NCBI RefSeq assembly: GCF_028401955.1
Contig: NZ_JAQOTJ010000016.1
Coordinates: forward strand, 37,376 to 101,375
DNA from: Bacillus sp. BP-3
Lineage (GTDB): Bacteria; Bacillota; Bacilli; Bacillales; Bacillaceae_G
Reading direction: 5' to 3'
DNA length: 64,000 nucleotides
In this document: piece after piece, positions 46,414 through 56,058 of the stretch
How the letters are laid out: every line of letters starts with the position of its first letter
Numbering within the stretch: position 1 is the stretch's first letter
Notes under the pieces: generated by a model
What the model saw: the letters and a program-made list of their open reading frames with translations, nothing else
Told to the model about the DNA's origin: nothing
Database searches by the model: none
Translations under genes and position numbers: made by a program

Positions 46414-48749
46414 TCCATCCCTTCTCCTTTTTGCATCTCTTTCCAAATTAATTCTGGCGTAAGCGGTAAGTTTCGCAATGAAAGATCCGCTGCAATGGAT
46501 AAACTGTTTCCTAAAGCTGCTGGCATACCAATAATTCCATGTTCCCCAAGTCCTCTAGAACCAAATGCAGCCTCTTCATGCGGTACTTCTACAAAATCGA
46601 CAATATATTTTGGCTGTTGCCCGTAATGGATGACTTTATAAGAGCGAAACTGATGATTCAAATTTCGTTCTTTCGTATCATAATGAAATGTTTCTCGCGT
46701 TGCAAAACTGAGCCCCATACTCATGGCCCCCATAATTTGCGTCTCTGCTCCCTTTCTATTTAAAACGATTCCCGCATCTGCAACGGTTACAGCATTCAAC
46801 AATCGGTATGTAAAGTCTTTGGGGTTATATTCCACTTCTACTGCTTGCGCTCCTACTCCCCATTCCGGTCCTTGTTTCCCTTTCCCTGTCTCATAATCAA
46901 TGTCTGTAATTCCCTCAAGTACGTAACTCCCTTTTCCTATCACTTCTGTTCCTTTTACACTTCCATTTGAATCTACATACCCAAACACAATTTTCGAAAA
47001 AGGTACGTGTAGATTCGGGTTCGTTTTGACATATACTTCTTTTCCTGCAATCGCTAATTTTTCCGTGGGGTACCCGAGTATATTTGAAGCCGTTTGGCAG
47101 AGCTGCCTCATTGCGTCTTCTGCAGCCATTACAACCGCATTCCCAACAAGAAGTGTCGTTCGACTCGCTGCGGTTTTCCAATGCTTTGGAGCAACTTGTG
47201 TATTCACTTCCATCATGACATGCACATCATCAACATCCATGTTCATTTTCTCGGCAACCATTTGTGTGAGTACCGTTTTTGTTTCTTGCCCAATTTCAAC
47301 AGCACCGCAATTAATATTGACACTACCATCACCGTTAAAGGTTAATACAGCACCCGCTCCGGCATTTTTTGGTGTAGTCGAATTTTTCCAGAAACAGCTA
47401 ACCCCTTTTGCACGTACCATGCCATTAGATAGAATCACTTTCTTTCCCTCTTCCCAATTAATAAGCAATTGTAACTTCTGTAAGCACGCCGCTACATCTC
47501 CCGTATTACTTGACGTGACAAGCACTTGTGTCGGCGTTGTATCTCCTGGTCTAATGGCATTTTTCAGACGAAACATAAGCGGACACATCCCTAACTTATC
47601 AGCAAGTATATCGATTGTTCGTTCCATGACAAACGTATACTCCGAATGTCCAAAACCTCTAAACGACGTTGCATAAGTATGGTTTGTATACATACCGTAC
47701 GAATCACACCATACGTTTTCAATCGCATATGGGCCCGTGCAGTCCAGCCCAGCTGCCTTACTCATCGTTACCGCTCGATCAGCATAAGCACCGCCGTCAA
47801 ATAAATACAAAATTTCTGCTGCTTGCAGCTTTCCATCTTTCGTGCATCCAAGCTTTACTTTTGCTTGTAAGCCGATATGGACAGGAGATGTTATAAAATC
47901 TTCCTCTCTACTATTTCGAAGAGTAACCCGTCTCCCCCCGACTGCTTTTGAAGCAATATATGCTAAAAATTCAAGCTGCACCGCTGTTTTCCCACCATAT
48001 GCGCCCCCGACTAAAGGCACGTGTACAATAACTTTCCCTTCATCAATTTGAAACACTTCACTTAACTGCCTCTTTATTTCAAAAGGAGCCTGTGAGGTAG
48101 AATGAACAATAACATCTCCATTCGGTTTCATTTCTACCCTAGCACACCGCGTTTCCATTGCTGTATGATCAGATTGCCGAAAAGAAAATGTTTCACAGGC
48201 AATCACGTCACTGTTCGTAAATCCTTTTTGAACATCCCCTTTACGAATCTTCGTCCGATTTGCGATATTTGTATGCGGCTTTGGGTATACCTTTTCTTCT
48301 AACTTATATCGTTCCACATGCTCATGGACTAAAATGTTTGATTCATTATAGGCTTGCAAAGGGGAACGAATAATCGGGAGCTCGTCATATATAACACGGA
48401 TCCGTGTTGCTGCTTCTCTTGCAATTGCTTCAGTATCCGCCACAACAAGTGCAACAGGTTCACCAAAATACCGTACTTTCTCAAAGGCTAACAAAGGACG
48501 ATCAACGATACTAGAACCGACAAGAATCGGATAATCCGCTCCCGTTACCACAGCATGTACACCTTGTACTTTCTTCGCTTCACGAATATCTATACTCTTA
48601 ATATAAGCATGCGCATATGGGCTCGTAAGCAGTTTTGCATATAGTGTACCAACCTCTATTTCATCATTGATATACTTCGCTCTCCCCGTTACTTTATCAG
48701 CACCTTCTTTTCGCTTCACACTTTTTCCTATAACATGATACCGTTCCAT
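46410..48749 (-). CDS. Xanthine-dehydrogenase-type molybdopterin subunit
   Basis: 779 residues, the catalytic large subunit. It begins with VIGKSVKRKEGADKVTGRAKY. Cofactor-binding features are GAYGGKTAVQLEF, TSFRGFGHSEYTFVMERTID and the base Glu in GSRGLGEHGIIGMPAA near the end. The first gene of a five-gene operon (large, FAD, FeS, XdhC, MobA-like). The substrate is likely a purine such as hypoxanthine or xanthine by operon type, but other hydroxylases of this family are possible. Confidence 0.9.
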   Translation of the reverse strand: MERYHVIGKSVKRKEGADKVTGRAKYINDEIEVGTLYAKLLTSPYAHAYIKSIDIREAKKVQGVHAVVTGADYPILVGSSIVDRPLLAFEKVRYFGEPVALVVADTEAIAREAATRIRVIYDELPIIRSPLQAYNESNILVHEHVERYKLEEKVYPKPHTNIANRTKIRKGDVQKGFTNSDVIACETFSFRQSDHTAMETRCARVEMKPNGDVIVHSTSQAPFEIKRQLSEVFQIDEGKVIVHVPLVGGAYGGKTAVQLEFLAYIASKAVGGRRVTLRNSREEDFITSPVHIGLQAKVKLGCTKDGKLQAAEILYLFDGGAYADRAVTMSKAAGLDCTGPYAIENVWCDSYGMYTNHTYATSFRGFGHSEYTFVMERTIDILADKLGMCPLMFRLKNAIRPGDTTPTQVLVTSSNTGDVAACLQKLQLLINWEEGKKVILSNGMVRAKGVSCFWKNSTTPKNAGAGAVLTFNGDGSVNINCGAVEIGQETKTVLTQMVAEKMNMDVDDVHVMMEVNTQVAPKHWKTAASRTTLLVGNAVVMAAEDAMRQLCQTASNILGYPTEKLAIAGKEVYVKTNPNLHVPFSKIVFGYVDSNGSVKGTEVIGKGSYVLEGITDIDYETGKGKQGPEWGVGAQAVEVEYNPKDFTYRLLNAVTVADAGIVLNRKGAETQIMGAMSMGLSFATRETFHYDTKERNLNHQFRSYKVIHYGQQPKYIVDFVEVPHEEAAFGSRGLGEHGIIGMPAALGNSLSIAADLSLRNLPLTPELIWKEMQKGEGME

Positions 48750-48828
48750 TCCCGACCTCCTTCGCTCTGCTCTTCTACCATCCTATTTATACTGCCAACA
48801 ATTTAGTACAGATCTCTCCATACAAAAA

Positions 48829-48862
48829 AATAGGCTACTAGCATTTAGCTAGCAGCCTACTT
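48829..48862 (-). terminator. Terminator of the glycerophosphodiesterase gene
   Basis: The minus strand GTAGGCTGCTAGC pairs with GCTAGTAGCCTAT, with a T run. Confidence 0.88.
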
Positions 48863-50716
48863 TTACGGAAATAACTTTGCAAATAAGTCTTCGGTTGTTT
48901 CCGTAATTTTCTCAAACATATCCGTTTCATTTTCCTCTTGCTCTTTGATCATTTTAATCGTGGCTCTCGCATCTTCTGGATAGTCTGTAATAATTCCATC
49001 CACATTCAATTTATAATATTTCCTTAAGCTCTCCATATCATTTACAGTCCATACATAAATCGGTTTATTTAATTTACGAGCAGATTGTACTAAGTGCTTA
49101 TTTAACATATATTCTTCCGCTACATAAAAGTCTGCCGGAACATTTTTTAAATTTGCTGCATTTGCATATAGAACATATCCTACTTTTATATCTGGATTTG
49201 CACGTTTAAATTCTTTAATAAGCGGGTAATGTAATGTTTGAATCACACATTGCTTTTCAAAATCATTTTTTTCAATGGTTTTTAAAACTTTCTTTACAAA
49301 ATCCTTTTCATTTCCATGGAGCTTCACTTCTATATTAAGCTTAATCTTTCCTTTTGCGAGTTTAATAATCTCATCAAGCGTACTAATTTTCCCTGAAAAT
49401 CCATCTTGGCTGAGAGTAAGCTTTCGAAGTTCATCCATCGTTAATTCTGACACTTGTACATTTGCATTCGCAAGACGCTTTAGTTTCAAATCGTGTATAA
49501 CGGCCAACTCGCCATCTTTCGTTTGCAATACATCAATCTCAGCATAATCTGCTTTCGCATCAATAGCTCCTTGGACCGACTCTTTTGTGTTCTCCACTCC
49601 CTTAGATACGTAACCACGGTGTGCCATAATAATCGGCTCTTTATAAGAATTTGTAATAAACGTTACAATAAAAGCCAAAACCATTCCAATTACAACAACC
49701 CCGCCAAGATATACACCAATAAATTTGAATCGATGTTTCTGAAAGAAACATTTCTCCACCTTTGTTTTCGAATAGTCAAGGCCCTCTTCTACTAAAACAG
49801 CTTCAACGGGAACCTTCTGTAAATATAGTCTTGTCAGCGCCATAATATAAAACGGCGTAACAATAAAGCTAAATATATACAATATACTCGTTACAAAGAC
49901 AGATATAGTCGATTGTGCTAATAAAGCAAATGTTCCTTCTGGATTTGTAAATTCATAGACCCCAAGCAGTAACAATAAATAAACACCTGTAAAAAGTAGG
50001 AAGGCGACGCCTATAGAAATAAAAAATCCCACTAAAAAGAACAGGACTTTCAAAAAGTTTTCTTTTACTAACATCACACTTTGACGAGCAGCTACGCGAA
50101 ACGGCTTTTCTTCTAAAACAATGATGGGTAAAACAAAAATCCAACGAAGATTGAAATAGGCAACTACGCCGAAAAAGGTATAATATCCAACTTGTCCCAT
50201 TGTCGTTTTCAGTAATTCGCCTGAAATAAAATTAGGAATCTGAATTTCAGGAAGAAGTGCAGATTTATAACCGATGCTTAAAAGAGGGAGTAAAACCACA
50301 ACATACAAAATAAATCCTGGTAAGCAATATGTGAAAAAAGAAGGTAAATACGTTACCGTTTTATATAAGATTGGACGCAGTCTCACCTTTTGCCGCTTAT
50401 GCGCAAAATACGAAATTATAATAAGTACTGCAAATTCGATAAAAATGAGAAAAAGTGCTAGCACAGATAAAATTAAAATAGCTGCAATTCCATACGGTGT
50501 TTTAAAAAACGCAAGTAACTCATCATTTGTCGCATTTGCATATCCACCCCAGTATAATAGCTTATTAAAAATCATACCGAATAGTGGGATAAAAACAATT
50601 GCGGCTAGGAGCTTATACATGAGTTGAAACGATAATACATTTCCAAAGGCAAATCTTACTGTCTGAAAGGAATGTTTCATTACCCCTGGTATCGATAGTC
50701 TTTTACGGTGTAGCAT
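48863..50716 (-). CDS. Glycerophosphodiester phosphodiesterase with N-terminal membrane domain
   Basis: 617 residues from the ATG at 50716 (GGAGG upstream). The N-terminal half has about seven or eight membrane segments (20-360). The GDPD catalytic domain (370-600) has IIMAHRGYVSKGVENT, YAEIDVLQTKDGELAVIHD (catalytic His, metal-binding Glu-Asp and His-Asp) and GIITDYPE at the end. It hydrolyses glycerophosphodiesters, possibly lipid head groups or lipoteichoic acid fragments, on one membrane face. Single gene with its own terminator. Confidence 0.92.
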   Translation of the reverse strand: MLHRKRLSIPGVMKHSFQTVRFAFGNVLSFQLMYKLLAAIVFIPLFGMIFNKLLYWGGYANATNDELLAFFKTPYGIAAILILSVLALFLIFIEFAVLIIISYFAHKRQKVRLRPILYKTVTYLPSFFTYCLPGFILYVVVLLPLLSIGYKSALLPEIQIPNFISGELLKTTMGQVGYYTFFGVVAYFNLRWIFVLPIIVLEEKPFRVAARQSVMLVKENFLKVLFFLVGFFISIGVAFLLFTGVYLLLLLGVYEFTNPEGTFALLAQSTISVFVTSILYIFSFIVTPFYIMALTRLYLQKVPVEAVLVEEGLDYSKTKVEKCFFQKHRFKFIGVYLGGVVVIGMVLAFIVTFITNSYKEPIIMAHRGYVSKGVENTKESVQGAIDAKADYAEIDVLQTKDGELAVIHDLKLKRLANANVQVSELTMDELRKLTLSQDGFSGKISTLDEIIKLAKGKIKLNIEVKLHGNEKDFVKKVLKTIEKNDFEKQCVIQTLHYPLIKEFKRANPDIKVGYVLYANAANLKNVPADFYVAEEYMLNKHLVQSARKLNKPIYVWTVNDMESLRKYYKLNVDGIITDYPEDARATIKMIKEQEENETDMFEKITETTEDLFAKLFP

Positions 50717-50737
50717 AGATTCCTCCATATTCTAAAA

Positions 50738-50905
50738 CTATATTTAAGTTAAAAAACGACATAAAAACCCTGTTTTTTAGGGGGCAAGAGCAGCTGGCCG
50801 CGCTTAGAAGCGGTCAGGGCCTTTCCCTATCACATGCAAGGTTAAACGAAAGTCAAATTGTATTCCACTGCTTGAAAATGAAAATGGCGATATATTTTAT
50901 TTCAT
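50738..50905 (+). repeat. Repeat family A, copy 4 (3' part degraded)
   Basis: Forward. It has GTTAAAAAACGACATAAAAA, the hairpin core CTGGCCG to CGGTCAGGG, then a shortened and diverged right half. Confidence 0.7.
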
Positions 50906-50947
50906 CATAATATATTCTACTAAACATGAATACTCATATAAACATAT

Positions 50948-50984
50948 AAAAGAGCGATAGATTTTAAATCCACCGCTCTTTTTT
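50948..50984 (-). terminator. Terminator of the formate dehydrogenase operon
   Basis: The AAGAGCG and CGCTCTT arms surround an AT-rich imperfect stem, with T on the minus strand. Confidence 0.8.
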
Positions 50985-50985
50985 A

Positions 50986-51471
50986 TTATTCCTTCTTTTC
51001 CAGCTCTTGACCAAATGCCTTCAAAAAATTAAATCCAAATGTAATTGCTCGATTTATGTCTGGATCTCGTAATACTTTAAAGAAATCCATCACACCTGTT
51101 TTCTTGCCTTTTTGCAATTCATCTGTTGCATATTGTAAACCTGTAACTAAACTGGATGTTACTTGCTTCGTCACTTCTGGGTCTACTGAAGATAGTGCTT
51201 CTCCTGCACCCATCATATTATTCAATGCATTTTTTACTGGTTCACGGTTTAGTTGTTCAATCGCAATTTTCGAAACATCTTCTTTCGCTGCCAGCAAGCT
51301 TACGGCAGCATCTAACAAACCAGCTTTTTGAAGCTGCGCTAACAAAAGAATCGTTTCTTCAATTGCCTGTTGATTCTCTCCTAATTGTTGTAATAATTCC
51401 TCTGAAACTTGTTGCTTCTTTTGTTCTTCTGTTACAACCGTTTTTTGAATCATCGTAATTTCTTTTGCCAC
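50986..51471 (-). CDS. DUF1641 protein of the formate dehydrogenase operon
   Basis: 161 residues, start GTG at 51471 after GGGGGGGAG. Hydrophilic and helical, with LLAQLQKAGLLDAAVSLLAAKEDV and LLRDPDINRAITFG-type segments characteristic of DUF1641. This family often follows formate dehydrogenase alpha genes in Bacillus (yrhD-yrhE order). It lies 12 bases after the fdh gene. Its exact function is not known; it may link the enzyme to a partner. Confidence 0.85.
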   Translation of the reverse strand: MAKEITMIQKTVVTEEQKKQQVSEELLQQLGENQQAIEETILLLAQLQKAGLLDAAVSLLAAKEDVSKIAIEQLNREPVKNALNNMMGAGEALSSVDPEVTKQVTSSLVTGLQYATDELQKGKKTGVMDFFKVLRDPDINRAITFGFNFLKAFGQELEKKE

Positions 51472-51483
51472 AATGCTCCCCCC

Positions 51484-54426
51484 CTAGTTTTCATCCACAA
51501 GTGATACATATTGTTTTCGTTGCCATTTCTTCTGCACTTCAACACCATTTTGCGGATGACGCTTTTTATTTCGCGGATTAGAAGCAGGAAGTGGACGATT
51601 TCCTTTTTCACGCAGCACACGCATTTTGACGCGCGTTTGTTTATATGCTGGTGTGCATGTATAAAGGTCGGTTGCCGTTCCTGTTAAAATATTAATTGCT
51701 TCTTCATTTACTGTTGCATGCATCGGTAAATATAGTTCGTTTCCAGTTACACGATCTGTAATAAGCGCTGGAACTTTGATTTTTCCAAACGGTGATGCAA
51801 GTTCAACAAGACTTCCATCCCTCACATTTCGCTCCATCGCTAACTCTGGAGAAATCTCAACAAATACCTCTGACATTTTCGATAAAATACCTGCCGATTT
51901 CTTTGTCATATTCCCCTCATGGAAATGTTCAAGCATGCGGCCATTATTTAATAATAAATCATATTCTTCCGGCACCTCGACTGGCGGTACCCATTCATCA
52001 AGTGATAAGCGTGCCTTTTTATCTGGAAAATTAAATCCATCCAAATATAATAATGGTGTATCACTGCCATCATGACTACCCCAGCACAAGCTATTCCATC
52101 CTTCTAAACGATCATATGTTGCCTGAGAATATAAAGGAGCAAGCGATGCGATTTCATCCATAATTTCACTTGGATGCTTATAGTTCCAATTTGCACCTAA
52201 TGCACGAGCTACCTTTTGCAGAATCCACCAGTCTGGTTTTGAATCACCAAGCGGCGGTATAACCTCGTATAAACGCTGAATACGACGTTCTGTATTCGTA
52301 AATGTTCCTTCTTTTTCTAAACTTGGTGCTGCTGGTAAAATGACATCTGCAAAACGAGCTGTTTTTGTTAAAAACATATCTTGTACAACAAGGAAGTCAA
52401 GATTTTCTAAAATGTGCTGCACATGATTCGCGTTAGAATCGACTAATGCCATTTCTTCTCCCATCACATACATACCACGTAATTTCCCTGCTTCTGCAGC
52501 AATCAGCATCGCAATGTTATTTAATCCTGGTTCTTTCGGAATCGAAACACCGTATGCTCTTTCAAATTTCGCGCGCAGTGCATCATCGGATATTGCTTGG
52601 TAACCAGGCAGCCAGTTTGGTAATGTTGCCATATCACAAGCACCTTGTACGTTATTATGTCCACGCAGCGGGTATGCTCCTGCACCAGGACGACGATAGT
52701 TACCTGTTACAAGAAGTAAATTAGATATTGCAGCTGATGTCGTACTTCCACCTGTATTTTGCGTCACTCCCATACCCCAAAGTACACATGTACCATCTGC
52801 ATCACGAATCATCTTTGCCATTTCTATTAATGTATCTTTCGAAATGCCCGTTACACTTTCTGTATAATCAAGCGTATACTTCTCTAACATTGTTTTATAT
52901 TCATCAAAATTCTTTACGTTTTCAGCTAGAAATACTTTATCATGCCAATCTTGATCAATAATATATTTGGTTACACCTGCTAGCCAAACGTAATCTGTAC
53001 CTTGACTTGGGTGAACAAATAGATCTGCACGCTCTGCCATTTCATGCTTACGCAGATCAGCTACAATCAATTTTTGCTCATGCAGTTTATGGGCGCGTTT
53101 CACACGCGTTGCAAGAACTGGATGACCTTCTGTCGGATTTGCTCCAACAATAATGATAAGTCCTGCCTCTGCAATATCTTTAATTGTTCCTGCATCACCG
53201 CCCATGCCTACCGTTTTAAATAAACCATCTGTTGCTGGTGATTGACAGTAACGAGAACAGTTGTCCACATTATTTGTCCCATATACTTGTCGTGCTAACT
53301 TTTGCATTAAATAATTTTCTTCATTCGTCACTTTAGAAGAAGAAATAAACCCAAAAGCATCACTGCCATATTGCTCTTTAATATGACTCATATTTGCTGC
53401 AACAACTTCTAGCGCCTCTTCCCAAGTTGCTTCAACAAACATGTCTCCTTTACGGATAAGCGGCTTTGTAATCCGTTCTTCACTATTTACAAAATCCCAT
53501 CCAAACTTTCCTTTTACACACGTTGAAATCCCGTTTACTGGTGCATCCGATGACGGTTGTACTTTTAAAATATGACGATCTTTCGTCCATACTTCAAATG
53601 AACACCCGACGCCACAGAACGTACAAACGGTTTTCGTTTTATTGATTTTCGTTTTACGCATCGCTGCCTCTACTTCCGAAACAGCTAAAATACTGCTATA
53701 ACCCGGTTCTACATCTTTTACAAAATCAATCATTGGATGTAATACATCTTGTTTTAGCCCCGTCATAAAGCCAGCTTCTCCAAGCATCGATTTTTCCATT
53801 AGGGCATTGCATGGGCAAACCGTTACACATTGCCCACAACTTACACAAGAGGAATCATTAATTGCTACGCCATCATCCCAAATGACACGCGGACGATCTA
53901 AATTCCAATCAATAGATAATGTTTCATTTACTTGTAAGTTTTGACACACTTCTACACATTGACCACATGCAATACACTGATTTGGATCGTAACGATAAAA
54001 CGGATGGGACATATCCACCTCCGAAACACTCACTTTCGGTTCGTACGGATATTTCTGTTCTTCAATTCCCATCATATGCACTGTATTATGAACTTTACAA
54101 TTTCCGTTATTATTATCGCAAACAGTACAATATAGTAAATGATTCTCAAGTAATCGATCCATCGCTTCTGTCTGGGCTTCAACCGCTCGCCTTGACTTTC
54201 TTTCAATATGCATACCTTCTTCAAGGTTTGTTGAGCAAGCGCGCATCAGCTTTCCATTCACTTCAACAATACATGTATCACACGTCTGAATTGGATCTAC
54301 TTCTGGTACGTGACAAATTTGCGGGTGTTCAAGCTCTCTTTCGTTTAATAACTGCAATATCGTTTTCTCACTAGATGAAATATACTCTGTACCATCGACA
54401 GTTACACGAATTTTGTGTTCTGACAT
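51484..54426 (-). CDS. Formate dehydrogenase alpha subunit (molybdopterin, cysteine type)
   Basis: 980 residues. Order: a [2Fe-2S] ferredoxin-like domain (1-80, CHVPEVDPIQTCDTC), a His/Cys NuoG-type cluster (about 115), two [4Fe-4S] sites (CIACGQCVEVCQ and CVSCGQCVTVCPCN), a further [4Fe-4S] CTFCGVGCSFEV (about 265), then the bis-MGD catalytic domain. Near residue 390 VDNCSRYCQSPAT carries the Mo-ligand cysteine in place of selenocysteine. The C-terminal dinucleotide-binding domain ends with a basic tail. Cytoplasmic; oxidises formate to CO2, probably with NAD-linked or unknown partners. The family assignment is firm, the electron acceptor is not. Confidence 0.93.
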   Translation of the reverse strand: MSEHKIRVTVDGTEYISSSEKTILQLLNERELEHPQICHVPEVDPIQTCDTCIVEVNGKLMRACSTNLEEGMHIERKSRRAVEAQTEAMDRLLENHLLYCTVCDNNNGNCKVHNTVHMMGIEEQKYPYEPKVSVSEVDMSHPFYRYDPNQCIACGQCVEVCQNLQVNETLSIDWNLDRPRVIWDDGVAINDSSCVSCGQCVTVCPCNALMEKSMLGEAGFMTGLKQDVLHPMIDFVKDVEPGYSSILAVSEVEAAMRKTKINKTKTVCTFCGVGCSFEVWTKDRHILKVQPSSDAPVNGISTCVKGKFGWDFVNSEERITKPLIRKGDMFVEATWEEALEVVAANMSHIKEQYGSDAFGFISSSKVTNEENYLMQKLARQVYGTNNVDNCSRYCQSPATDGLFKTVGMGGDAGTIKDIAEAGLIIIVGANPTEGHPVLATRVKRAHKLHEQKLIVADLRKHEMAERADLFVHPSQGTDYVWLAGVTKYIIDQDWHDKVFLAENVKNFDEYKTMLEKYTLDYTESVTGISKDTLIEMAKMIRDADGTCVLWGMGVTQNTGGSTTSAAISNLLLVTGNYRRPGAGAYPLRGHNNVQGACDMATLPNWLPGYQAISDDALRAKFERAYGVSIPKEPGLNNIAMLIAAEAGKLRGMYVMGEEMALVDSNANHVQHILENLDFLVVQDMFLTKTARFADVILPAAPSLEKEGTFTNTERRIQRLYEVIPPLGDSKPDWWILQKVARALGANWNYKHPSEIMDEIASLAPLYSQATYDRLEGWNSLCWGSHDGSDTPLLYLDGFNFPDKKARLSLDEWVPPVEVPEEYDLLLNNGRMLEHFHEGNMTKKSAGILSKMSEVFVEISPELAMERNVRDGSLVELASPFGKIKVPALITDRVTGNELYLPMHATVNEEAINILTGTATDLYTCTPAYKQTRVKMRVLREKGNRPLPASNPRNKKRHPQNGVEVQKKWQRKQYVSLVDEN

Positions 54427-54628
54427 CTTTACCCTCTCCTTACAACCAACCGTACAACATATTTTGAATGCGGTTTCAAAACGATGTTGCTATACGCTCT
54501 TTTTCAAAACAGAAAAAATAGTTCTTCGAGGTAGATTCTTGATGTATAAATAAGCTTACAATTGATGTATATGACTACGATTCTATTATATCGTAGAACA
54601 CAAATAATAACCAAGGAATGTATGTGAA
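54427..54628. other. Formate dehydrogenase upstream region
   Basis: No gene is seen in the 200 bases between the fdh start and repeat copy A5; the promoters of fdh and fdhD must lie in or around it. Confidence 0.45.
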
Positions 54629-54740
54629 TACATATTGAAAATCGGCATTAAAATCCCGTTCTTCCTTGGCGGGGACGAGAGAAACTGGACATGCATAGCA
54701 GCGACTTCTACGCTGAAAAATTAAAATAGATTTATATAAA
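54629..54740 (+). repeat. Repeat family A, copy 5 (internally deleted)
   Basis: About 112 bases. The left end (ATTGAAAATCGGCATTAAAA, then GGGGACGAGAG) is joined directly to the right end (CATAGCAGCGACTTCTACG then GAAAAATTAAAATAGATTTA); the central hairpin is gone while both termini remain. Confidence 0.7.
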
Positions 54741-54809
54741 ACGAATGCTTTTCTTTTTTTCTTGTCTTATGATAAACATGGGAGAATAATTGATAAAGGG
54801 GAAAATCGT

Positions 54810-55607
54810 ATGGAGTCTGTTCAAAGCACATATACAATGGTTCGTTACCAAGGTGGGACATTTCATCAAAAAGATGATGAGGTTGTAACAGAATATCCAC
54901 TTACAATTAAACTAAACGGTGAAGAATATGTAACAATTGTTTGTACACCTGATCATATTGAAGATATGGTCGTTGGCTTTTTAGTATCAGAAGGTATTAT
55001 TCCTTCCTATAAACACATTGAACAATTATGGATCCAAAAAGAAAAAGGGTTTGCGCATGTCACAACTACGCAAACAAATCCACTCTATCAAACTTGCTAT
55101 AACAAACGATATGTGACATCGTGCTGCGGGAAAAGCAGACAAGGCTTTGTCTTTGTAAATGATGCAGCCAAAGCAAAAACGATGAACGATATTCATATTA
55201 CCTTGGGACCTAAAGATTGCTTTCGTCTCATGAAGGCACTGCAGCAATCCTCTACTACTTTCCAAGAAACAGGTGGTGTGCATAACACCGCATTATGTGA
55301 TGAAAATCAAATTCTCGTTTCACGAATGGATATTGGTCGTCACAATGCTTTAGACAAAATTTACGGGTATTGCTTGCGAAACAATATTTCGATAACAGGA
55401 AAAGTAATTGCCTTTAGCGGCCGCATTTCATCTGAAATCTTACTTAAAGTTGCAAAAATCGGCTGTGAAATTGTCCTATCCAAATCCGCTCCGACAAAAT
55501 TGGCGTTAGAACTTGCTCATGATTTAGGAATTACTGTCGTTGGCTTTATTCGCGGTGATTCTTGTAATATTTACACACACCCAGAGCGAATTGAAGGGTA
55601 TAAATAA
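54810..55607 (+). CDS. fdhD: Formate dehydrogenase accessory sulphurtransferase FdhD
   Basis: 265 residues from the ATG at 54810 (AAAGGGGAAAA upstream). It transfers sulphur to the molybdenum cofactor of formate dehydrogenase. The conserved cysteine pair region TSCCGKSRQ, the MDIGRHNALDKIYG motif and SGRISSEILLK are present. It is divergent from the fdh gene across repeat A5. Confidence 0.93.
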   Translation: MESVQSTYTMVRYQGGTFHQKDDEVVTEYPLTIKLNGEEYVTIVCTPDHIEDMVVGFLVSEGIIPSYKHIEQLWIQKEKGFAHVTTTQTNPLYQTCYNKRYVTSCCGKSRQGFVFVNDAAKAKTMNDIHITLGPKDCFRLMKALQQSSTTFQETGGVHNTALCDENQILVSRMDIGRHNALDKIYGYCLRNNISITGKVIAFSGRISSEILLKVAKIGCEIVLSKSAPTKLALELAHDLGITVVGFIRGDSCNIYTHPERIEGYK

Positions 55608-55728
55608 ACAAAACAATGAGGTTATCCCAAAAGTTTCACTTTTCGGTATGATTCAGCTCAGCGAATTGACTACTTGTATGTCGAATCGCCGATATATTGC
55701 AAAGAACGGTCGATAACGAAAAAAAAGG
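55608..55728. other. Intergenic stretch after fdhD
   Basis: No gene. It contains TGTCGAATCGCCGATA, a 16-base match to 10436-10451 near the VWA terminator, which may mark another small repeat. Confidence 0.35.
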
Positions 55729-55770
55729 ACTGACTTCAAAAGGCACTTATGTGCCCTTTGTGTCAGCTTC
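55729..55770 (-). terminator. Hairpin with minus-strand T run, related to the nprX terminator
   Basis: CTGAC, CAAA and GGCAC pair with GTGCC, TTTG and TCAG. On the minus strand it is followed by CCTTTTTTTT. No minus-strand gene is upstream, so it may be a repeat rather than a working terminator, and it could also stop fdhD transcripts. Confidence 0.5.
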
Positions 55771-55970
55771 TATATAAATTCATTTTTATTTTTCAACATA
55801 TAAGTCGCTGCTATGCAGAATACAATATGACCGCTACTTGCTTTCTCCCTTTGTTTAAAACCTCGCATGTGGTAGGAAAAGGATCTGACCGTTTCTATGC
55901 ACGGCCAGATGCTCTTGTCTTCCCTAAAAAAGGGATTTTTATATCGTTATTATAACCTGTATACATATAG
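55770..55970 (-). repeat. Repeat family A, copy 6
   Basis: Reverse orientation, full length: TATAAATTCATTTTTATTTT and TCAACATATAAGTCGCTGC at one end, the CTGACCG to CACGGCCAG core, and GGGATTTTTATATCG at the other. Confidence 0.8.
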
Positions 55971-56058
55971 TTATAAAAATACAACATATAAATCTATTGA
56001 ATAGTTAATGAAGTTAATATATAATTTTATTACATAAAACCACTAGGAGGTTACTTGT

